From positions 62,001-126,000 of the forward strand of contig JAYWLB010000044.1 of NCBI GenBank assembly GCA_035967665.1: a DNA stretch of 64,000 nt. The letters run 5' to 3'. Each line of letters begins with the position of its first letter. The first letter of the stretch is position 1. Below the pieces are notes generated by a model. That model saw only the letters and a program-made list of their open reading frames with translations, was not told the DNA's origin and did not search any database. Shown piece by piece: positions 52,521 to 61,359 of this stretch. Made by a program: the position numbers and the translations under genes. This DNA comes from Arctic95D-9 sp035967665. Lineage in GTDB: Bacteria > Verrucomicrobiota > Verrucomicrobiia > Verrucomicrobiales > DEV007.

Positions 52521-53891
52521 TTACTCGAGTTCCTTCACCGCGGCGAGATAGCGGGCTACAGCATCAGACGGTTGCAGGGCAAGGGAGCGTTCGATCAGTT
52601 CGATTGCTTTCGCATACTCCCGGGCATCGACGAGCAGCTCGCCATGTTCGCGATAGGCGTTGGCTGCGACTGAATCGATTCGGGCAGCTTCCTCGTAGCG
52701 CATTTCAGCTTCTTCGCGGTGACCGGCGTCGCGGTGGAGACGTGCGCGGAGGAGAAGGGCTTCCCCGTCAGTCGGCTGTTGTGTTAGATAGGTGTCGAGG
52801 CCTGCGATGCCTTCTTTGAAATCCTTGTTCCCTGCGTGGATCAGAGCCATTGACCGGGCATAGCGGGAGAGATCTTCTTTCGGGAAACTGCTTTCGTCGG
52901 AGGCGCGTGCGGATTCACCTATCTGTGCGTGCTCCTGACAGAGTTTCAAAAGTTGAGTCGCGAGATCCCACTTCTCACGGTTCGCGAGCATTCCGAGGGC
53001 ATCGGCGCCCTGTCTGAGTGTCACTCCGGTGCCTGAAGTTAATGCGTCCCGATAGCATTTGAATCCCTGATCAACGAGGCCGTTTTGAATGTAGAGATGG
53101 CCGAGGGAAAAGGTTTGCGAAGCACCCAGTTCCCCGGCTCGGTGAGCGAGTTCCAGATTGGCGATCGCTTCGACTGGCTTTTCCAGAGCGATGAGACTTT
53201 CCGCCTGAGCCAACCAGTTTTGGATGCTCCCGGGATTTTTCGCGAGCATCTCCTGAAAGAGTGAGGCGGCCTCTTTGTGATTACCCAGCATTTGCAGGGC
53301 CTGGGCCTGACCGGATTTCCATTGTTCTTCCTGCGGTTGAACCATCGCTGCCTGACGATAGGCGTCGAGAGATGCTGAGGCGCGATCCTTGCGGGCGTGG
53401 CAATATCCGAGCAGCCCCAGTGTCAGTCCGTCCCGCGCACCGAGCTCGATCGCCCGGATGAGATGAGACTCGGCGTCGTCCCACTTTTCCTCCTGCACAT
53501 AGACAACGGAGAGGTTGCGGTGAGCGTCGCGGAAATTGGGAAACAATTCGAGAGCCTCTTTGAATCGTTTGATTGATTTTTCGCTCTCGCCTTCTTCAAA
53601 CTGGAGGGTCGCAAGAGAGAAGAGGATCGCTGGGCTCTTTTCAGCGATGCCGGAATTGTTGAGTGATTGGATCGCCTCGACACGTTTCTTTTCTGCGAGC
53701 AGTTTGCCGGAAATTTCCAGTTCTTCCGCTTCGTCCTCGGTGAGGCGCGGTTCGATGCGTGAGTCGATGCCATAGCTCCCCGTGATCGCTTTGCGGAAAG
53801 CTTCGCTTTTCCAGAGCGGATCAATTGGGAGCGGCTCGGCGGCAAATGCAGCCGAAGAAGCAAGGGTGAAGATCAATAGAAGTGAGCGCAT
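52521..53891 (-). CDS. Periplasmic TPR protein of the TonB2-type operon
   Basis: Signal peptide MRSLLLIFTLASSAAFAAEP (start 53891, 8 nt after the TonB stop; the ATG at 53924 would overlap tonB). The rest is tandem tetratricopeptide repeats, for example KRFKEALELFPNFRDAHRNL, DAYRQAAMVQPQEEQWK, YEEAARIDSVAANAYREHGE. In Vibrio TonB2 systems a TPR-type partner of this kind accompanies TtpC, ExbB2, ExbD2 and TonB2. Last gene of that operon here. Confidence 0.85.
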   Translation of the reverse strand: MRSLLLIFTLASSAAFAAEPLPIDPLWKSEAFRKAITGSYGIDSRIEPRLTEDEAEELEISGKLLAEKKRVEAIQSLNNSGIAEKSPAILFSLATLQFEEGESEKSIKRFKEALELFPNFRDAHRNLSVVYVQEEKWDDAESHLIRAIELGARDGLTLGLLGYCHARKDRASASLDAYRQAAMVQPQEEQWKSGQAQALQMLGNHKEAASLFQEMLAKNPGSIQNWLAQAESLIALEKPVEAIANLELAHRAGELGASQTFSLGHLYIQNGLVDQGFKCYRDALTSGTGVTLRQGADALGMLANREKWDLATQLLKLCQEHAQIGESARASDESSFPKEDLSRYARSMALIHAGNKDFKEGIAGLDTYLTQQPTDGEALLLRARLHRDAGHREEAEMRYEEAARIDSVAANAYREHGELLVDAREYAKAIELIERSLALQPSDAVARYLAAVKELE

Positions 53892-53899
53892 CGGAAAGA

Positions 53900-54541
53900 T
53901 CAGGGGCGAAGAATGAGGGGCCATTTGAAAAGAGCGTTCACAGCTCTGCCATTTTTACGGGGCGGAGTGAAACGTGAGTTCGAGGCGAAAGTGCGTGCCA
54001 TGGCGGTGAAGTCATTGTGGCTCGAGTCGAGGACGCGGCGCACGTTGACTTTGCCGGAGGTATTGATGAGGACTTCGAGGGTGACACGTCCTTCGGTGAC
54101 GCCGCGCTTTCTCTGGGCGGCGGGAAAAGAGACGCGGGGACGGCTCACCAGTCTCGGGCTGCTGTCGAGCTCGCTGGACGAGAACGTCATGCGTTCCTGG
54201 GGCTGATCCTGTTGCGGGGCGAAGTCCGTCGTTTCCAGTCTCAGTTCGACATCGCGATCCAGCGTCGCTTTGATCGGAGGTGCCACGGAATCGAGCTCGA
54301 TGTTCAGTTTCGGCAGCTCCTTCATTTCCGGCGGCGGCGGGGGCTGCTCGACCGGTGGAGGCGGAGGGGCGGGGAGGCTCGCCGGGGGCATTGTGTTGAG
54401 TGTCCGGAGAGAAAGTGTCTGCGTCGGTTCGCTCTTGTAGAGTCGAATCACGGAGAGGAACATGAGTAATCCGACCGTCGCGATGAGCGCGAGGAGAATT
54501 CTCAACACGGGGTGTCCCGCAATATGGAGTGCTTTATTCAT
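53900..54541 (-). CDS. TonB-type energy transducer, short Pro-rich form
   Basis: Inner-membrane protein that delivers proton-motive energy to outer-membrane receptors. N-terminal helix (about 14-32: ILLALIATVGLLMFLSVI), a compact Pro-rich tract (PAPPPPPVEQPPPPP) and the C-terminal TonB fold with VSFPAAQRKRGVTEGRVTLE and FASNSRFTPPRKNG. The start 54541 is chosen for the membrane helix; it overlaps exbD by 8 nt. The linker is short, as in TonB2 rather than E. coli TonB. Confidence 0.85.
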   Translation of the reverse strand: MNKALHIAGHPVLRILLALIATVGLLMFLSVIRLYKSEPTQTLSLRTLNTMPPASLPAPPPPPVEQPPPPPEMKELPKLNIELDSVAPPIKATLDRDVELRLETTDFAPQQDQPQERMTFSSSELDSSPRLVSRPRVSFPAAQRKRGVTEGRVTLEVLINTSGKVNVRRVLDSSHNDFTAMARTFASNSRFTPPRKNGRAVNALFKWPLILRP

Positions 54542-54947
54542 CAACGGTGGATACGAAAACCTGTTTGGCTCCTGCGAGTTTAGCTTCGTCCAACACTGCC
54601 ACGGTGGATTCGGTAGGCGTGGCCCGGTCGGCTTGAATGATAACGGGTGAGGTGTCTTCTTTGAGCAGTCGGCCAACGACGCCGCGCACGCCGCTCACTC
54701 CGATCTCGCGACCGCCGTAGAAAACCTGGCCGGCGGGCGTGATACCGATGAGGATACTTTCCTTTTCCAGATCCTGCTGGGTCGCGGCCCGGGGTTTTGA
54801 AATCTCCACACCTGTTTCTTCAACGAACACTGTCGTGACGATGAAAAAGATGAGGAGGATGAAGACCACATCGATGAGCGGGGAGATATTGATTTCCCCT
54901 GTGGAATCGGAGGAGGGTTCCCCGAAGCGCTGAAATCTTCGTGCCAT
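54534..54947 (-). CDS. ExbD/TolR-family proton-channel component
   Basis: 137 aa with one N-terminal membrane helix (about 27-45, LIDVVFILLIFFIVTTVFV) that contains the conserved Asp (D29) of the channel, and a small periplasmic domain. Works with the two ExbB-type proteins to energise TonB. It overlaps tonB by 8 nt. Confidence 0.9.
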   Translation of the reverse strand: MARRFQRFGEPSSDSTGEINISPLIDVVFILLIFFIVTTVFVEETGVEISKPRAATQQDLEKESILIGITPAGQVFYGGREIGVSGVRGVVGRLLKEDTSPVIIQADRATPTESTVAVLDEAKLAGAKQVFVSTVDE

Positions 54948-54950
54948 GGG

Positions 54951-55538
54951 TTAGGTGGATTGATCCTGTAGAAGTTGAGATTCGAGCTGGCTGAAATGCA
55001 GGACCAGTTCGTCGTAGCGGCTCTTGAGCCAGGCGCAGACAATGTAGGTGGGGACTCCGATAACGAGCCCGGTTTGCGTGGTGATGAGCGCTTCGGAAAT
55101 GCCTCGTGAAATCACGTCGATAGGGGCACCGGCGGAGCTGCTGGACATACCGTGAAAGGTGGTGAACATCCCTGAGACAGTTCCCAGCAAACCGATCAAA
55201 GGCGCGGAGCTGATAAGAATAAAGGCGAAGGGGAAGCGGCGCTCCTGTTTGGAGAAAAGACGTTGAGCAATTTCCTGCAATTGGCGCGAACGGTCTGCAT
55301 TGGCAGGGAGGCGATCATTGAGTTTCTTTTTCAGAGCCTCGCTCTCAGAGGTTTGTTTGAGTAGGGAAAGCCAGTCTCGTGATGAAATGAAAGGGGCGTC
55401 GGGGAGGCGCATCGCGGTCCAGAGTGAGATCAAAGCAAAGGCGATCGCGAAGGCCAGTACCACGAGGGAGACAAAGACCCATCCTCCCTCGTGAATGAGG
55501 GCTTTGATGTCAATGAGGATGGCTTGCAGGTCCGGCAT
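54951..55538 (-). CDS. MotA/TolQ/ExbB proton-channel component
   Basis: 195 aa with three membrane helices. The conserved segments FPFAFILISSAPLIGLLGTV, SGMFTTFHGMSSSSAG and ISRGISEALITTQTGLVIGV are the MotA/TolQ/ExbB signature. Compared with the longer paralogue just upstream it lacks the N-terminal periplasmic domain, so it is the ExbB2-like partner. 3 nt before exbD, 2 nt after the TtpC-like gene. Confidence 0.9.
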   Translation of the reverse strand: MPDLQAILIDIKALIHEGGWVFVSLVVLAFAIAFALISLWTAMRLPDAPFISSRDWLSLLKQTSESEALKKKLNDRLPANADRSRQLQEIAQRLFSKQERRFPFAFILISSAPLIGLLGTVSGMFTTFHGMSSSSAGAPIDVISRGISEALITTQTGLVIGVPTYIVCAWLKSRYDELVLHFSQLESQLLQDQST

Positions 55539-55540
55539 CG

Positions 55541-56923
55541 TTAGTTCTTGGCGGCTTCGCTGGAGTTCACACCGTTGAGAAAAGCGAGACTCGTCATTTC
55601 CATATTCGCTTTGACGGCGGCAACCTTTCGTGAAAGGAGCGCGTGGAGAATCAGAGCGGGGATCGCGACGACGAGACCGAACTCAGTGGTCACGAGCGCT
55701 TCGGAGATTCCCGATGCGAGTGATTTGGCATCGCCTGTTCCGAAGATGTTGATCATGCGGAAAGTCTCGATCATTCCGGTAACGGTTCCTAACAAACCGA
55801 GAAGCGGGGCTGTCGCAGAGGCAATCGCAATGAGCGGAAGCCAGCTTTGCAGTGGGGGCTGGGATTCGAGGAAGCGCTCGAAGAGTTGCTCCTCGAGATC
55901 TTCACGGGAAAGCGACTTGTCATCGCTGTAGGCATCGATGCCCTGGGTGAGAATCTTGCGGGAGGGGTGTTTCATGGCACTGACCTGCTCGCGGGCCTCT
56001 TCGACTTTATCCCCGTTCAGGGCGTCGATGACTGACTGCACGGCGGAAGGGCGAACCTCGCGGATTCGCGAGAGCTGGAGCCACTTCCCGATCGCCACGA
56101 GGAGAGCGATGAGGCCGAGGAACAAAATCGGGTAGATCCAGAAGCCACCTTTTCCGATGTGCTCGATGAGCGATGGTTTTGTCTCAACCATGGCAAGCGC
56201 AGATCCGAGAGTCGGGTCGAAAGTCAGGCCGGCTTCTTCGCCGTTCAAGACAGCCTCGATCGAATTGGCTGAGTTTCCGGCAGTGACGACTTCCGGCTGG
56301 AGTTGATCGCCTGTCGTGACGAGCCCGGCGAGTTTTTTGTCTGCGGAAACGAACCAGCTGATCGGGCCTACTTCGGCAAAGGTTCCTTCGACGAGGACGC
56401 CCTCTTCGGAAAGGGCCGAACCGGGGATGGAAGACACGGATTCAGCCGCATTCAGGCGGTTAAGTGTTTCGGTAATGAGCTTGGAACGTCCCTCGAAATC
56501 AGCCTGGTTTAGTGTTGCCCGACTTGCTTCGACCCGGGGGAGGCTGTTGACGGCTTCATAGCTCTTGCGGAAATCGAGGAAGAGACTTTCGAGGTAGCCC
56601 TTTTCATCGCGCCATGCTTTGAGTTCGCTTTCGTGTTTGGCAACTTCCTCAGCAGCGGCTTCGCGACTGACCTTTGCGAGATCGGCGAGACGGCGTGTCT
56701 CCCGAAGGTCGGCCGAGAGTTGGTTGGTGGTCTTCGCGAGAGGGATTTTCTCCTTCGCGATCGCTGCCCGCTGATCAGCGAGTTCCTTTAAGGCGGAATC
56801 CAGGTCGGCGTTGATTTCGACGAGGACCTTGTTCAGGTCAGGAGTGGCTTTGGCAGGCTCCTGAGCGATTAAGGCGTCAGACAAAGCGAGGCTGATCAAA
56901 AGAGTGGTGAGAATCAATTTCAT
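55541..56923 (-). CDS. TtpC-like MotA/TolQ/ExbB protein with long N-terminal domain
   Basis: Signal peptide (MKLILTTLLISLALSDALIA; start 56923, ATGA overlap with the DUF3450 gene), then a coiled-coil periplasmic region (about 30-130), a beta-rich part and, from about 245, three membrane helices with SATAPLLGLLGTVTGMIETF and LASGISEALVTTEFGLVVAI. This is the arrangement of Vibrio TtpC, required for TonB2-dependent uptake. The presence of two ExbB-type proteins in one operon supports that assignment. Confidence 0.87.
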   Translation of the reverse strand: MKLILTTLLISLALSDALIAQEPAKATPDLNKVLVEINADLDSALKELADQRAAIAKEKIPLAKTTNQLSADLRETRRLADLAKVSREAAAEEVAKHESELKAWRDEKGYLESLFLDFRKSYEAVNSLPRVEASRATLNQADFEGRSKLITETLNRLNAAESVSSIPGSALSEEGVLVEGTFAEVGPISWFVSADKKLAGLVTTGDQLQPEVVTAGNSANSIEAVLNGEEAGLTFDPTLGSALAMVETKPSLIEHIGKGGFWIYPILFLGLIALLVAIGKWLQLSRIREVRPSAVQSVIDALNGDKVEEAREQVSAMKHPSRKILTQGIDAYSDDKSLSREDLEEQLFERFLESQPPLQSWLPLIAIASATAPLLGLLGTVTGMIETFRMINIFGTGDAKSLASGISEALVTTEFGLVVAIPALILHALLSRKVAAVKANMEMTSLAFLNGVNSSEAAKN

Positions 56924-57717
56924 TTCGCCTGCTGGGAAAGGGGAAGTGTTACAAGAACGGGAGGAGTGCGACGGGCCTGAACCTCGATTGCTTCGCGAAT
57001 CGTGGGTGCGAGCTTGTTGTTTTCGGTCCACTGCCAGCCTTCGGGGGTGGGGGCACCGCTTCCGCCGTAGCGACCGGAGGCGTCGACGAACCAGGCTTTA
57101 CTCATTCCCAGGTAGAGCACATCGACCGAGCGAGCTTCGCCATTGATTTGGCGCACTTCAGAATCGATCGTGAAAACGTTCTGGAAGTCGAGGTAAGCCT
57201 GCGAGATGAGAAGCACGTCGCGGGTCCGCTGCTGGAGGGGGCGCTCCGGATCCGCTTCCTCGATCCGAAGGAGCGATTCCTCAACTTTGTCGCGGAGGGG
57301 GGCGGGAAACAGATCTTTGCTTGTCAGGATTTGTTCTTCCCATCCGTTGACGAGGCTCTGCAGTTTGCGGCGCCATTCTTTCAGTGACTCGCGTTCTTCG
57401 GCGAATCCTGAGAGTTGTTTGTCGAGCTCAGCGGCGCGGGAGCGGGCCGATTCGGTAAATTCTTTGAGTTGTTCAAGTTCGCGATTACGAATCTCGTTCA
57501 ACTGGGAAAGGGTTGCGTTTTCCTCCTCCCACGCTGCTTTTTCCTCACCGAGGATCTGCTTCGTTTTGACCCATTCCTGCAACTTGGTCTGGATCTCCTC
57601 AGGGGCTGCCTTTTTGCGATCCTGAGCGGAAGCGCTCAGGCTGCCGGCAACAAGAATTGCCACCAGGCAAATTCCCGAAACGGTGAGGTGGATTGTATGT
57701 AGAAAGGTTGGGTGCAT
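56920..57717 (-). CDS. DUF3450 periplasmic coiled-coil protein of the TonB2-type operon
   Basis: Signal peptide (about 1-31, cleavage after SASAQ region) then a long coiled coil (about 45-125, EELEQLKE-like heptads) and a C-terminal globular part with RYGGSGAPTPEGWQWTENN. DUF3450 genes regularly precede TtpC-ExbB2-ExbD2-TonB2-TPR sets; this one is first in the operon. A palindromic operator lies 130 nt upstream at 57848-57868. Confidence 0.85.
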   Translation of the reverse strand: MHPTFLHTIHLTVSGICLVAILVAGSLSASAQDRKKAAPEEIQTKLQEWVKTKQILGEEKAAWEEENATLSQLNEIRNRELEQLKEFTESARSRAAELDKQLSGFAEERESLKEWRRKLQSLVNGWEEQILTSKDLFPAPLRDKVEESLLRIEEADPERPLQQRTRDVLLISQAYLDFQNVFTIDSEVRQINGEARSVDVLYLGMSKAWFVDASGRYGGSGAPTPEGWQWTENNKLAPTIREAIEVQARRTPPVLVTLPLSQQAK

Positions 57718-57847
57718 GAAACTGCCGATGGCGGTGCTTTGGCGTGTGCTGACTGTGTTTGAAATGGCCGTGTTGCTGTTCTGCTCTCCGGGAGCTTTGC
57801 CACTGAAATAGACGGAAATACTCCCGTGATTTCGACCTTCTAATCAC

Positions 57848-57868
57848 TAATGAGACATAGTCTCATTA
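57848..57868 (-). promoter_or_regulatory. Palindromic operator of the TonB2-type operon
   Basis: Perfect 9-3-9 palindrome TAATGAGAC-ATA-GTCTCATTA, followed by TATCAAG. Almost the same sequence, including flanks CACTAATGAGACA and TATCAAG, precedes the receptor gene at 60611. A Fur-type iron regulator is the natural suspect because TonB systems are iron-repressed, but the sequence is not the E. coli Fur box. Confidence 0.8.
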
Positions 57869-57915
57869 TCAAGCGAAATTTAAGAAAGAATCAGGGCATT
57901 TAGCGCTAAAATGCA

Positions 57916-57954
57916 GCGACCTCAGTCAGGCGGATGAGGCCTTACTGAGGTCGC
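57916..57954. other. Long hairpin downstream of the receptor gene
   Basis: GCGACCTCAGT/ACTGAGGTCGC (11 bp) with a further AGGC/GCCT (4 bp) inside. No T-run on either strand, so terminator function is uncertain. Confidence 0.5.
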
Positions 57955-57995
57955 GTACTTAATATAATGTCAGGACTGTAATGTCCCGCTTTGAA

Positions 57996-58096
57996 GCAGC
58001 ACTGTGGTTAACGCGCAATTGTGATCTGCCGCACTTTCATCGGGATGAAGGATATGCGGTCAAATGTCATTAGCGAAAGGCGCTTTGCAGTGCTGC
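57996..58096. ncRNA. Structured intergenic element between receptor stop and operon
   Basis: Outer stem GCAGCACTG (57996-58004)/CAGTGCTGC (58088-58096) closes a region with an inner 12-bp hairpin: CCGCA-CTTTCAT (58029-58040), loop CGGG, ATGAAGG-TGCGG with a 3-nt bulge (58045-58059). It ends 7 nt before the receptor stop codon. Could be a 3'UTR structure, small RNA or palindromic mobile element. Confidence 0.4.
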
Positions 58097-58103
58097 GAAT
58101 GGC

Positions 58104-60593
58104 TTATTTGTAAACAGGTGACTTCGCGGAAGTGAATCCACGTGGCTCCCAGAGCATTTCAAAGCCAATGTAGAATTCGCGTGGCGCGTTGCCGCGGGCG
58201 CCTTCAGGAATGCGGCTCGTTACCATGACTTCCTCGAACACATTGTGAACACCGCCGATGAGGCGGGTGCGGTCGTTGATTTGGTAGTAGCCGGAGAGGT
58301 CCACGAGAACACCACCATCGATGAGGCCCTGACGTGAGGATGTCACGGGAACAGGCGAATTCAGCGCGGTTCCGAAAGTGTCACTGACGTAGGTCGCGGT
58401 GAGATCCATTCCCCATACATCGGTTTCCAGTCCGACCCCGGCTGTGAGTTTCCACTCGGGGATGTAGGGGAGGTTGGCGCCTGCGATACCTGCACCACCT
58501 GCTCCGTCGCCATAGATGTCTTCACCGCCGCCTGAGTTGAGTGCCTGATCGAGCTCAGTGTTAGTCCAGGTCATGCTCACGAAAAGGGGCATGCGAACGG
58601 CACGATCCTGGAATGGGTCATAGCTCGCGAGAGCCTCGATTCCCTGAACGGATCCGGTTCCGGCATTACTTGTCGCAAGTCCGCCAAGTCCAAGACCGGC
58701 CGAGGTGCTGATGATGTTCTCAAACTCGGATGCGAATCCGACGAGTTCCGCGTTGAAGTTGTTACTCTGATGTCTCAAGCCGAGTTCGTAGGAAGTGCTG
58801 CGCTCGAGATCGACGCTGTCTTTAATGATGGAGCGGGGGGCGGGAACAGCAACACCTTCGTGAACACCACCAAAGATGGAGTGTGTTTCGCTGAGCTCGT
58901 AGTTCAGGCCGACTCCGGCGACCCACCATTCGGTGTCACCGTTGTAGGTGTTGGTCACCGTGTTCGTAGCGTCGCTCGCAAAGTCGGTGGCATGAAGGCG
59001 AACGTTCTCGTAGCGAACTCCGGGAGTGACGGAGAGACGACCAATTTCCATTGTGTCCTGCAACCAGACGGCAGTTGCGTTTGACTCCTGATAGCGATTG
59101 CCTCCGCTGCCGGGGCCCTGATCAACGATGATAGGGGTGGGGCCACCGATCGTAACCTCTGTATCTTCCTGGAATCGGCGAATGCTGTCGGTGTGCTCCC
59201 GCACTCCGAAGCTGAAGGTATGGTCGATCACATCGGTATCGACGCGGTAGTCAGCTGAGAATTGCACGCCGTAGGACTCGTAGCTCCGCGCGTTGTGGCG
59301 GTAATCAAGCATTCCCGGTGCGAGCCCTTTGAGCGTCGCGAGATCACCCGCATTTCCTGTAGGTCCGAGCGTGGTGTGCAGGGCGCTTCCATTGACTTGA
59401 CGAAGTTTGAACCAGTCACGCTCGAACTGGTTGTAGTATCCGGCAACCTGGATATCGAGATCGTCGGTGATCGCCGCATTGTATTTCAGGTAAGTGCGAT
59501 GCTGTTCGGTGGCGATATTGTCGAGAAATGAGCCGGCATAGCGGCGGTAGGGATCGGCACGGAAATCAGCATCGGTGAGGCCGAGGTAGGTTTCGTCGGC
59601 ATCGCTCTCAGAGTATCCGTATTTGAACTCAAACTTCTGTTCGAGGACTGTGTCAGGCTCCCATGAGAATTTGATCATCGGCTCGATCACAGCGTAACCG
59701 GTGTTGTTGGAGCGGGGGATTCCAAGACCGGGGTCGATAGTACGGAATCCGTCGGAGCGCTTGTAATAGATTTCCGCGAGGTAGCCGATTCTACCGATGT
59801 CAGTTTGAATCGTGTTTCCGTAGTGCGAATGCGCCTGGAACAGGTTGTTCGATCCATAAATCGAGCGGAGGTAAAATTGCTCGTGCTCCGGGATCGGAGT
59901 GGAAAGGTAGTTGATGACGCCGCCGGTGGTGTTGGGGCCGTGTTTGATTTGGCTGGAACCTTTGAGGATTTCCAGTCCGGCCATGCGACCAACGTTTGGA
60001 GAGTAATAGGCGCTGGGTGCCGCATAGGGAGCGGGAGCCTGAAGGATTCCATCTTCCATGATGGTGATCTTTTCGGAACGGGTTCCGTCGACGCCACGGA
60101 TGGAGATGTTAGGGAAAAGCCCTGCGCCATCCTCTTCGCGAGTGTAAACGCCGGGAACCTTTGCGAGGACGCGGTTCACGTTGACGTAGCTCTGATCGCG
60201 AATATCGCCTTCGGTTACAAAGAAGCCCGAACCGGGGAGTTCGAATGTTTCAGTGGCACCGCCGGTGAGCACTTCAGGTTCGATGGTGTCGTAGACCGTT
60301 ACCTCGACGGGGCGGGATACGGTGGCGCGGCGGACCGTTTGAGTGGGAGCCGGTGTTCGTGCCGGCGCGGGAGTCGAGCTGACGACGGTCGCATCAAGTT
60401 GTCCGGTTTGGTCATCAATGACAGGGCCGAGATTTGATTCCGAAGCTGCGGCTTCCGTAGCTCCGGATTCAGCGGCTGTCTCTGCTTCCTGAGCAGTGGC
60501 GGACCCACTGAGAAAGGTCAGGGTTACAACGGTCACACCAGCCGAAGCGAGTTTGATCTGTTTAATTAGCGAGTTGATGGTCAAGCGGTTCAT
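58104..60593 (-). CDS. TonB-dependent outer-membrane receptor (ferric siderophore/FecA-like)
   Basis: Outer-membrane beta-barrel with plug, energised by TonB. Signal peptide of about 35 residues (start 60593). A low-complexity Ala/Glu/Pro region with possible TonB-box VEVTVYDT precedes the plug (GFFVTEGDIRDQSYVN, VPGVYTREEDGAGLFPNISI, ILKGSSQIKHGPNTTGGVIN). The remaining 600 residues show alternating aromatic strands of a barrel; the C-terminal strand is FYIGFEMLW with a 14-residue tail. Substrate probably an iron complex, from plug similarity to FecA; not certain. An operator like that of the TonB2 operon precedes it. Confidence 0.88.
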   Translation of the reverse strand: MNRLTINSLIKQIKLASAGVTVVTLTFLSGSATAQEAETAAESGATEAAASESNLGPVIDDQTGQLDATVVSSTPAPARTPAPTQTVRRATVSRPVEVTVYDTIEPEVLTGGATETFELPGSGFFVTEGDIRDQSYVNVNRVLAKVPGVYTREEDGAGLFPNISIRGVDGTRSEKITIMEDGILQAPAPYAAPSAYYSPNVGRMAGLEILKGSSQIKHGPNTTGGVINYLSTPIPEHEQFYLRSIYGSNNLFQAHSHYGNTIQTDIGRIGYLAEIYYKRSDGFRTIDPGLGIPRSNNTGYAVIEPMIKFSWEPDTVLEQKFEFKYGYSESDADETYLGLTDADFRADPYRRYAGSFLDNIATEQHRTYLKYNAAITDDLDIQVAGYYNQFERDWFKLRQVNGSALHTTLGPTGNAGDLATLKGLAPGMLDYRHNARSYESYGVQFSADYRVDTDVIDHTFSFGVREHTDSIRRFQEDTEVTIGGPTPIIVDQGPGSGGNRYQESNATAVWLQDTMEIGRLSVTPGVRYENVRLHATDFASDATNTVTNTYNGDTEWWVAGVGLNYELSETHSIFGGVHEGVAVPAPRSIIKDSVDLERSTSYELGLRHQSNNFNAELVGFASEFENIISTSAGLGLGGLATSNAGTGSVQGIEALASYDPFQDRAVRMPLFVSMTWTNTELDQALNSGGGEDIYGDGAGGAGIAGANLPYIPEWKLTAGVGLETDVWGMDLTATYVSDTFGTALNSPVPVTSSRQGLIDGGVLVDLSGYYQINDRTRLIGGVHNVFEEVMVTSRIPEGARGNAPREFYIGFEMLWEPRGFTSAKSPVYK

Positions 60594-60610
60594 AAGTTGA
60601 ACCCCATCAC

Positions 60611-60631
60611 TAATGAGACAAAGTCTCAGTA
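60611..60631 (-). promoter_or_regulatory. Palindromic operator of the receptor gene
   Basis: TAATGAGAC-AAA-GTCTCAGTA, one mismatch from the palindrome at 57848-57868, with the same flanks CACTAATGAGACA and TATCAAG. Begins 18 nt upstream of the receptor ATG at 60593. Confidence 0.8.
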
Positions 60632-60740
60632 TCAAGGTGAAATTTTGAATTTTTACGTATTTCCCGGAACGTGGGGATTTGAAAGCCTTCGGAGCCCTTT
60701 AACGGCGGGCTTTTCGGGCTATTGGCGCGGACACAAAAAA

Positions 60741-60769
60741 CCTGATTTTACCGTCTTGGCAAAATCAGG
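60741..60769 (-). terminator. Rho-independent terminator
   Basis: On the minus strand CCTGATTTT pairs with AAAATCAGG (9 bp) and is followed by TTTTTTG. It ends the transcript of the small membrane protein gene just upstream. Confidence 0.85.
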
Positions 60770-60813
60770 TCAGAGCACTGTGAGGCTGATCACTCACAGA
60801 TTTTCGGGTGCAT

Positions 60814-61185
60814 CTAGTCACGGGCGCGACGCGCCGCGATGAAAGAACGCACTGCCATGACGGTGAAGAAGATGCAGACAACCGTCATCACGAGGATCAA
60901 TTTGGGAGCTGCTGCCGACCAGTCGAGGCTTCCTTTGATGAGGCCGGGAATGAGGCGACCGAGGCCGGCGAGGCCACCGAGAAGGGAAAATGTCACCGCG
61001 ATGTGCATGCCGAGCATGTTCTTCTTCAGAGCGATGAGTCCACCGATGAGCATGAGTCCGCCAACGATGGCAGGGATGAGAGCGGTGAAGGATTGCTTGG
61101 TTGCTCCGAGAGCTTCCCAGGCAAAGTAGCCAACGAGACCGAGGGCGATGAGAATGATTGAGCAGATAAAGGTGAGGTTTTTCAT
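60814..61185 (-). CDS. Small four-helix membrane protein of unknown function
   Basis: Start 61185 (MKNLTFICSIILIALGLVGY) gives a clean first membrane helix; the longer frame to 61317 adds a basic, unlikely extension. Four hydrophobic segments at about 5-20, 32-50, 60-75 and 93-110, short basic C-terminus. Family not recognised. Same strand as modB but separated by 175 nt; terminator at 60741. Confidence 0.7.
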   Translation of the reverse strand: MKNLTFICSIILIALGLVGYFAWEALGATKQSFTALIPAIVGGLMLIGGLIALKKNMLGMHIAVTFSLLGGLAGLGRLIPGLIKGSLDWSAAAPKLILVMTVVCIFFTVMAVRSFIAARRARD

Positions 61186-61359
61186 GTGAGGATACGATGG
61201 CGATTTCCGAACTGGCGTCAACGCCGTCTTGATGGCGTTATACGTTCTCTTAATGGAGGCTTTGCGGAGGGCTCTCCGCCTGAAAACCTGTTGCTCTGAG
61301 TATCCATACTCATTCAAGGAGAATAGTAGAGCGCCGGAAATGTGTTCGGAATATTCGGA

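Noticed and set aside
57916..57954. Hairpin as a certain Rho-independent terminator
   Set aside because: No T-run on either side; listed as a structure only.
59805..60437. 210-codon plus-strand frame in the TonB receptor
   Set aside because: Antisense shadow of the plug domain coding sequence.
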